From: Candidatus Poseidoniaceae archaeon
GTDB lineage: Archaea > Thermoplasmatota > Poseidoniia > Poseidoniales > Poseidoniaceae
DNA length: 8,086 bases
Direction: 5' to 3'
Assembly (NCBI GenBank): GCA_029250305.1
Contig: JAQXFM010000299.1
Span: 1 to 8,086, forward strand
In this document: in pieces, positions 5,423 to 8,086 of the stretch
How the letters are laid out: the number at the start of each line of letters is the position of its first letter
Position numbering within the stretch: the first letter of the stretch is position 1
Program-made: the position numbers and the translations under genes
The notes under the pieces: generated by a model
What the model was told of the DNA's origin: nothing
Databases searched by the model: none
Seen by the model: the letters and a program-made list of their open reading frames with translations, nothing else

Positions 5423-8086
5423 TCATTCAGTCCATTCAGACCATTCGGACTCATCCGGTTGACGGTAGTACCATGTGCCATTTTCATCTTCGGCCCACTC
5501 CGTACCGTCATCGTCCACCCGATGATCTGCCATCCACGATGTGTCCTCTTCAGGCTCCGCTTCAGGTTGCACCTCTGGCACAACCTTTGGCGCAGGCCCA
5601 CTCGGCCCAGGTGCAGGACCGCTCGGCCCAGGTGCAGGACCAGTTGGACCTGCAGCGCCCGGTGCAGGGCCACTCGGACCCTTTGCTGGACGTGATGGTG
5701 CTTCGTCTTCGTAATCGTCTTCCTCATCATAGTCATCGTAGTCTGTGTCACCGCCACGGAGGGCGACGACCAACAGGCCAACAACAACAAGAGCGATGAT
5801 GGCAACAAGCACTGCGCCAACATAGTACAGCGGTCCGCCAGCCTTGAAGAAGCCTCCAACATTTCCTGTGACTTCAAATTCAACTGATTCTGAGACTTTA
5901 CCAGATGTGACGGTCACGGTTTGTGAGCCGCTGTCAAGCGTCACGACCTTCCAAACACCTTGGCCTTGGGCCAAGACTTCTGCTCGGCCTGTCGAATCGA
6001 CGTTCGTGCTTGCAGGAACTGGTATCGGGTTGTCATAGGCATCGAAGGCCGAGACGGTCACAGTGAATGTTCCTAATTGATCAACAGTGGTTTCAGAAAG
6101 CACCACAAGGATGGAACTGACCGTTCGTTGAGCGGACACTGAGAGTTCAAGGCTGCCACTCGCTTGACCCGTGCTGAACTCAAGTGAATGCGTGCCTGCG
6201 GTTCGAGCGAAGTAGGCATAGCTTCCTTCGTCAGTGCCAGCCGACATGTCGTCAACACCGCTGTTGTTCTCCGTCCACTCAACGGTCTGTGGGAAGGTGT
6301 TTCCATCAGCATCTGTACCTGTAATCTGAATTGAAATTTCCTTGCCAGCATCTTGAGCAAATGTGTCAACTGTTGAGGCCACACTGACAGCAACACCGTG
6401 CAGGACAGTCACTGTCACTGCGTCACTGATGTTGTACCCTGCGTTGCTGATAGCATACCCTGCAATGGTGTAGTTTCCTACGCTGGTGGCTTGCCAACGC
6501 ATGTTGGCAGCAACAAGGCTCGATGTGATGTCTGTTGTTTCTTGAGTTTCATCGTTGATGAGCACCCAGGTCAACAGACTTGTGTCGATGGCGTTGGTGT
6601 CAAGATCTTCAAGGCTTGCAGAGAAATCGATGTATTCATCCGCAGTCAGTGAAAATGCCTCGCCAGATGTACCATCTGAAGCGATTGCTGACACCGTTGT
6701 GGAGATGAGGTCACCTTGGCTAACTTCGACAAACAAGCTGACTTCATGGACCATTGACCCGTCATCATACACTGCAAAGATCGTGTAAGCGGTGAGCGAT
6801 GATTCGAACGGTTGGAAGGTCACTTCGTCGTTGCCGATGTCCGCTCCTTCGAGGATGGACTGGTCGTCCCATGTCGCGTGAACAAGCGTCCAGTTAGCTT
6901 CAATTGACCAGCGATTGCCCTTTTGGTCGGTTGCTTTCACCTTGACATCGAGTGAATCATCTGCGGTGAGTTGGAATGTGTCGCCGACTGAATCGACGTT
7001 ATCCACAACCAACACAAGCGTGACAATTGCACCTTGCTCAACGGTGATTGAGACCTGGGTTGTTATGTCCTCATACCTGGCTTCAAGTATTTTCTGACCG
7101 CGCGAAATTGGATCCCAAATTGCTGGGCCTCCAGCGGTCAAAATACCGTCCGAAGTCTTGGTCCAGTTCTGACTTGGCAAGAACACAGGAAGGCGATTAC
7201 CTCGCACGTCAATGCGTGTTGTGTTGATAAAAATTCGGTCATCTGCTGTGATTGCGGTTGCGGAAAGATCGAGCTCGAGGCTGTCCATTGCTCCGTGTCC
7301 GACGGTGATCATCAACTGGCCAGCAGCACCGCTGGTTGAGGTGAGGTTCAACCACCAAACGCCAACATGGTCAGGGAAGTATTCGCTGTTCTCTGTGCTG
7401 TAGTTTCCATTTCCGACCGTCCATGTGAGCGAACCTGCTTCAGTAACGTCTTGTATTTCATTTCCAAATTGGTCGTACAATGTGTGCGTAATCGAACACC
7501 AAACACCAGCTGGCACGGTGCCGGAGCACCCTTCGAGGGTGAATGAAGACGCAACACCGGTCATGACCAATACTTCGACCGTGACCGACTGGCCATTCCA
7601 ACGCACGTCGATGCTTTGCAGTCCAATCGCATAAGGAAGGAACAAGTTCGGCTGAGCGACATCCATGCTGCCGTTCGTTGGGGTGAACGAGATGGCTTGG
7701 TTGGGGACTGCATTGCCAAATTGGTCGACCACTTGCGCATTGATGGTCATCGTGTCATCAGCGGTGATTTCAGTGGCTGATCCGGTTGCGATCAGGGTTG
7801 TTGGCGCACCAGGCGTAACTGTGACAATCTCTGTTGAGCAAACCAATCCAAAGCAGGCAGACACAGTGTGCTGTCCTGATGCATATGGGGTGAAGACACC
7901 GGTTGTGGAAATGCTACCATTGGATGCTGACCAGACAATTGGGGCATTGACTGGCAACGAGAGGTGGTCATAGGCAACATAACTGAACGAGATTGGATTA
8001 TCCGCCGACGTCGTAGGTGCCGTAGGCGTGATGTCAACACTGCTGACATCGGTGTGGTTCAACAGGATGATTGGCCGGTTGGCTGC
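5423..8086 (-). CDS. Multi-Ig-domain membrane-anchored surface protein (5' end outside window)
   Basis: The reading frame stays open to the right edge, giving at least 887 residues with no signal peptide visible. The in-frame TTG at 8062-8060 is therefore not taken as the start. Numbering from the edge, about eight Ig-like repeats are seen (12-92, 93-174, 175-262, 263-350, 351-456, 457-562, 563-652, 653-740). Several start with the signature ITADD or LTADD/E (108-111, 279-283, 373-377, 480-483). Cys78/Cys83 and Cys187/Cys197 may form disulfides outside the cell. A membrane helix (754-776) leads into a cytoplasmic tail containing an acidic tract (780-795, DYDDYDEEDDYEDE), a Pro/Gly-rich repeat (about 803-833) and an acidic Trp/Tyr-rich end (861-887). 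The first visible domain resembles domain 1 of the downstream protein (WSASNGSIS versus WASSNGTIT), and the overall plan is the same, so the two are probably paralogues in one operon. Function is unknown; an adhesin or envelope role is inferred from architecture. Confidence 0.88.
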   Translation of the reverse strand, partial: AANRPIILLNHTDVSSVDITPTAPTTSADNPISFSYVAYDHLSLPVNAPIVWSASNGSISTTGVFTPYASGQHTVSACFGLVCSTEIVTVTPGAPTTLIATGSATEITADDTMTINAQVVDQFGNAVPNQAISFTPTNGSMDVAQPNLFLPYAIGLQSIDVRWNGQSVTVEVLVMTGVASSFTLEGCSGTVPAGVWCSITHTLYDQFGNEIQDVTEAGSLTWTVGNGNYSTENSEYFPDHVGVWWLNLTSTSGAAGQLMITVGHGAMDSLELDLSATAITADDRIFINTTRIDVRGNRLPVFLPSQNWTKTSDGILTAGGPAIWDPISRGQKILEARYEDITTQVSITVEQGAIVTLVLVVDNVDSVGDTFQLTADDSLDVKVKATDQKGNRWSIEANWTLVHATWDDQSILEGADIGNDEVTFQPFESSLTAYTIFAVYDDGSMVHEVSLFVEVSQGDLISTTVSAIASDGTSGEAFSLTADEYIDFSASLEDLDTNAIDTSLLTWVLINDETQETTDITSSLVAANMRWQATSVGNYTIAGYAISNAGYNISDAVTVTVLHGVAVSVASTVDTFAQDAGKEISIQITGTDADGNTFPQTVEWTENNSGVDDMSAGTDEGSYAYFARTAGTHSLEFSTGQASGSLELSVSAQRTVSSILVVLSETTVDQLGTFTVTVSAFDAYDNPIPVPASTNVDSTGRAEVLAQGQGVWKVVTLDSGSQTVTVTSGKVSESVEFEVTGNVGGFFKAGGPLYYVGAVLVAIIALVVVGLLVVALRGGDTDYDDYDEEDDYEDEAPSRPAKGPSGPAPGAAGPTGPAPGPSGPAPGPSGPAPKVVPEVQPEAEPEEDTSWMADHRVDDDGTEWAEDENGTWYYRQPDESEWSEWTE
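5592..5681 (-). repeat. Tandem 21-bp repeat coding for GPAPGPS-type units
   Basis: Two adjacent 21-bp units (5592-5612 and 5613-5633) differ at only two positions. A longer variant (5634-5663) and a partial unit (5664-5681) follow. They encode the Gly-Pro-Ala-Pro-Gly-Pro-Ser repeats in the cytoplasmic tail of the upstream surface protein. The near-identity of the first two units suggests recent expansion by slippage or unequal exchange, so unit number may vary between strains. Confidence 0.75.

Noticed and set aside
5410..5883. 157-codon minus-strand frame overlapping the 3' end of the upstream surface-protein gene
   Set aside because: It is an out-of-frame shadow of the repeat-rich tail. 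The composition is biased (Leu, Arg, Thr, His runs), no domain is seen, and it lies inside a well-supported gene.
8060..8062. TTG as the true start of the upstream surface protein
   Set aside because: The frame stays open to the window edge and no signal peptide follows this codon, so the protein almost certainly starts outside the window.

Overview
The window looks archaeal and most resembles a planktonic marine euryarchaeon of the Poseidoniales / Marine Group II type. This is an inference from style, not from a marker gene. The support is very long secreted proteins built from strings of Ig-like domains, each ending in one membrane helix, an acidic cytoplasmic stretch and a Trp-rich tail. 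An A/T-rich box of archaeal TATA type also lies upstream of the permease gene. No rRNA, tRNA, CRISPR array or insertion sequence was seen.

Layout. Positions 1-58 may hold the last codons of an upstream gene. Positions 59-349 are a leader region with a TATA-like box at 281-290. Positions 350-1981 (+) encode an amino-acid permease of the APC superfamily with an EF-hand pair at its C-terminus. A T-rich probable terminator lies at 2055-2064. Positions 2087-2600 (+) hold a decayed second copy of the permease: its first three or so membrane helices are closely related to the intact gene, the start region is frameshifted, and the rest of the transporter is missing. A 10-bp hairpin (2608-2632) separates it from the convergent minus-strand block.

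The minus-strand block (2741-8086) is a probable two-gene operon read from right to left. The upstream gene (5423 to beyond 8086) and the downstream gene (2741-5383) each encode about eight visible Ig-like domains, a membrane helix and a charged cytoplasmic tail. They are 39 bp apart. They share architecture, sequence in their first visible domains and a related aromatic pattern at the extreme C-terminus, so they are probably paralogues making a surface-protein pair.

Nothing in the sequence links the permease and the surface proteins functionally. The points most worth following are the Ca2+-binding domain fused to the transporter, the altered substrate-site motif in its helix 1, and the Trp-rich cytoplasmic tails shared by the two surface proteins.
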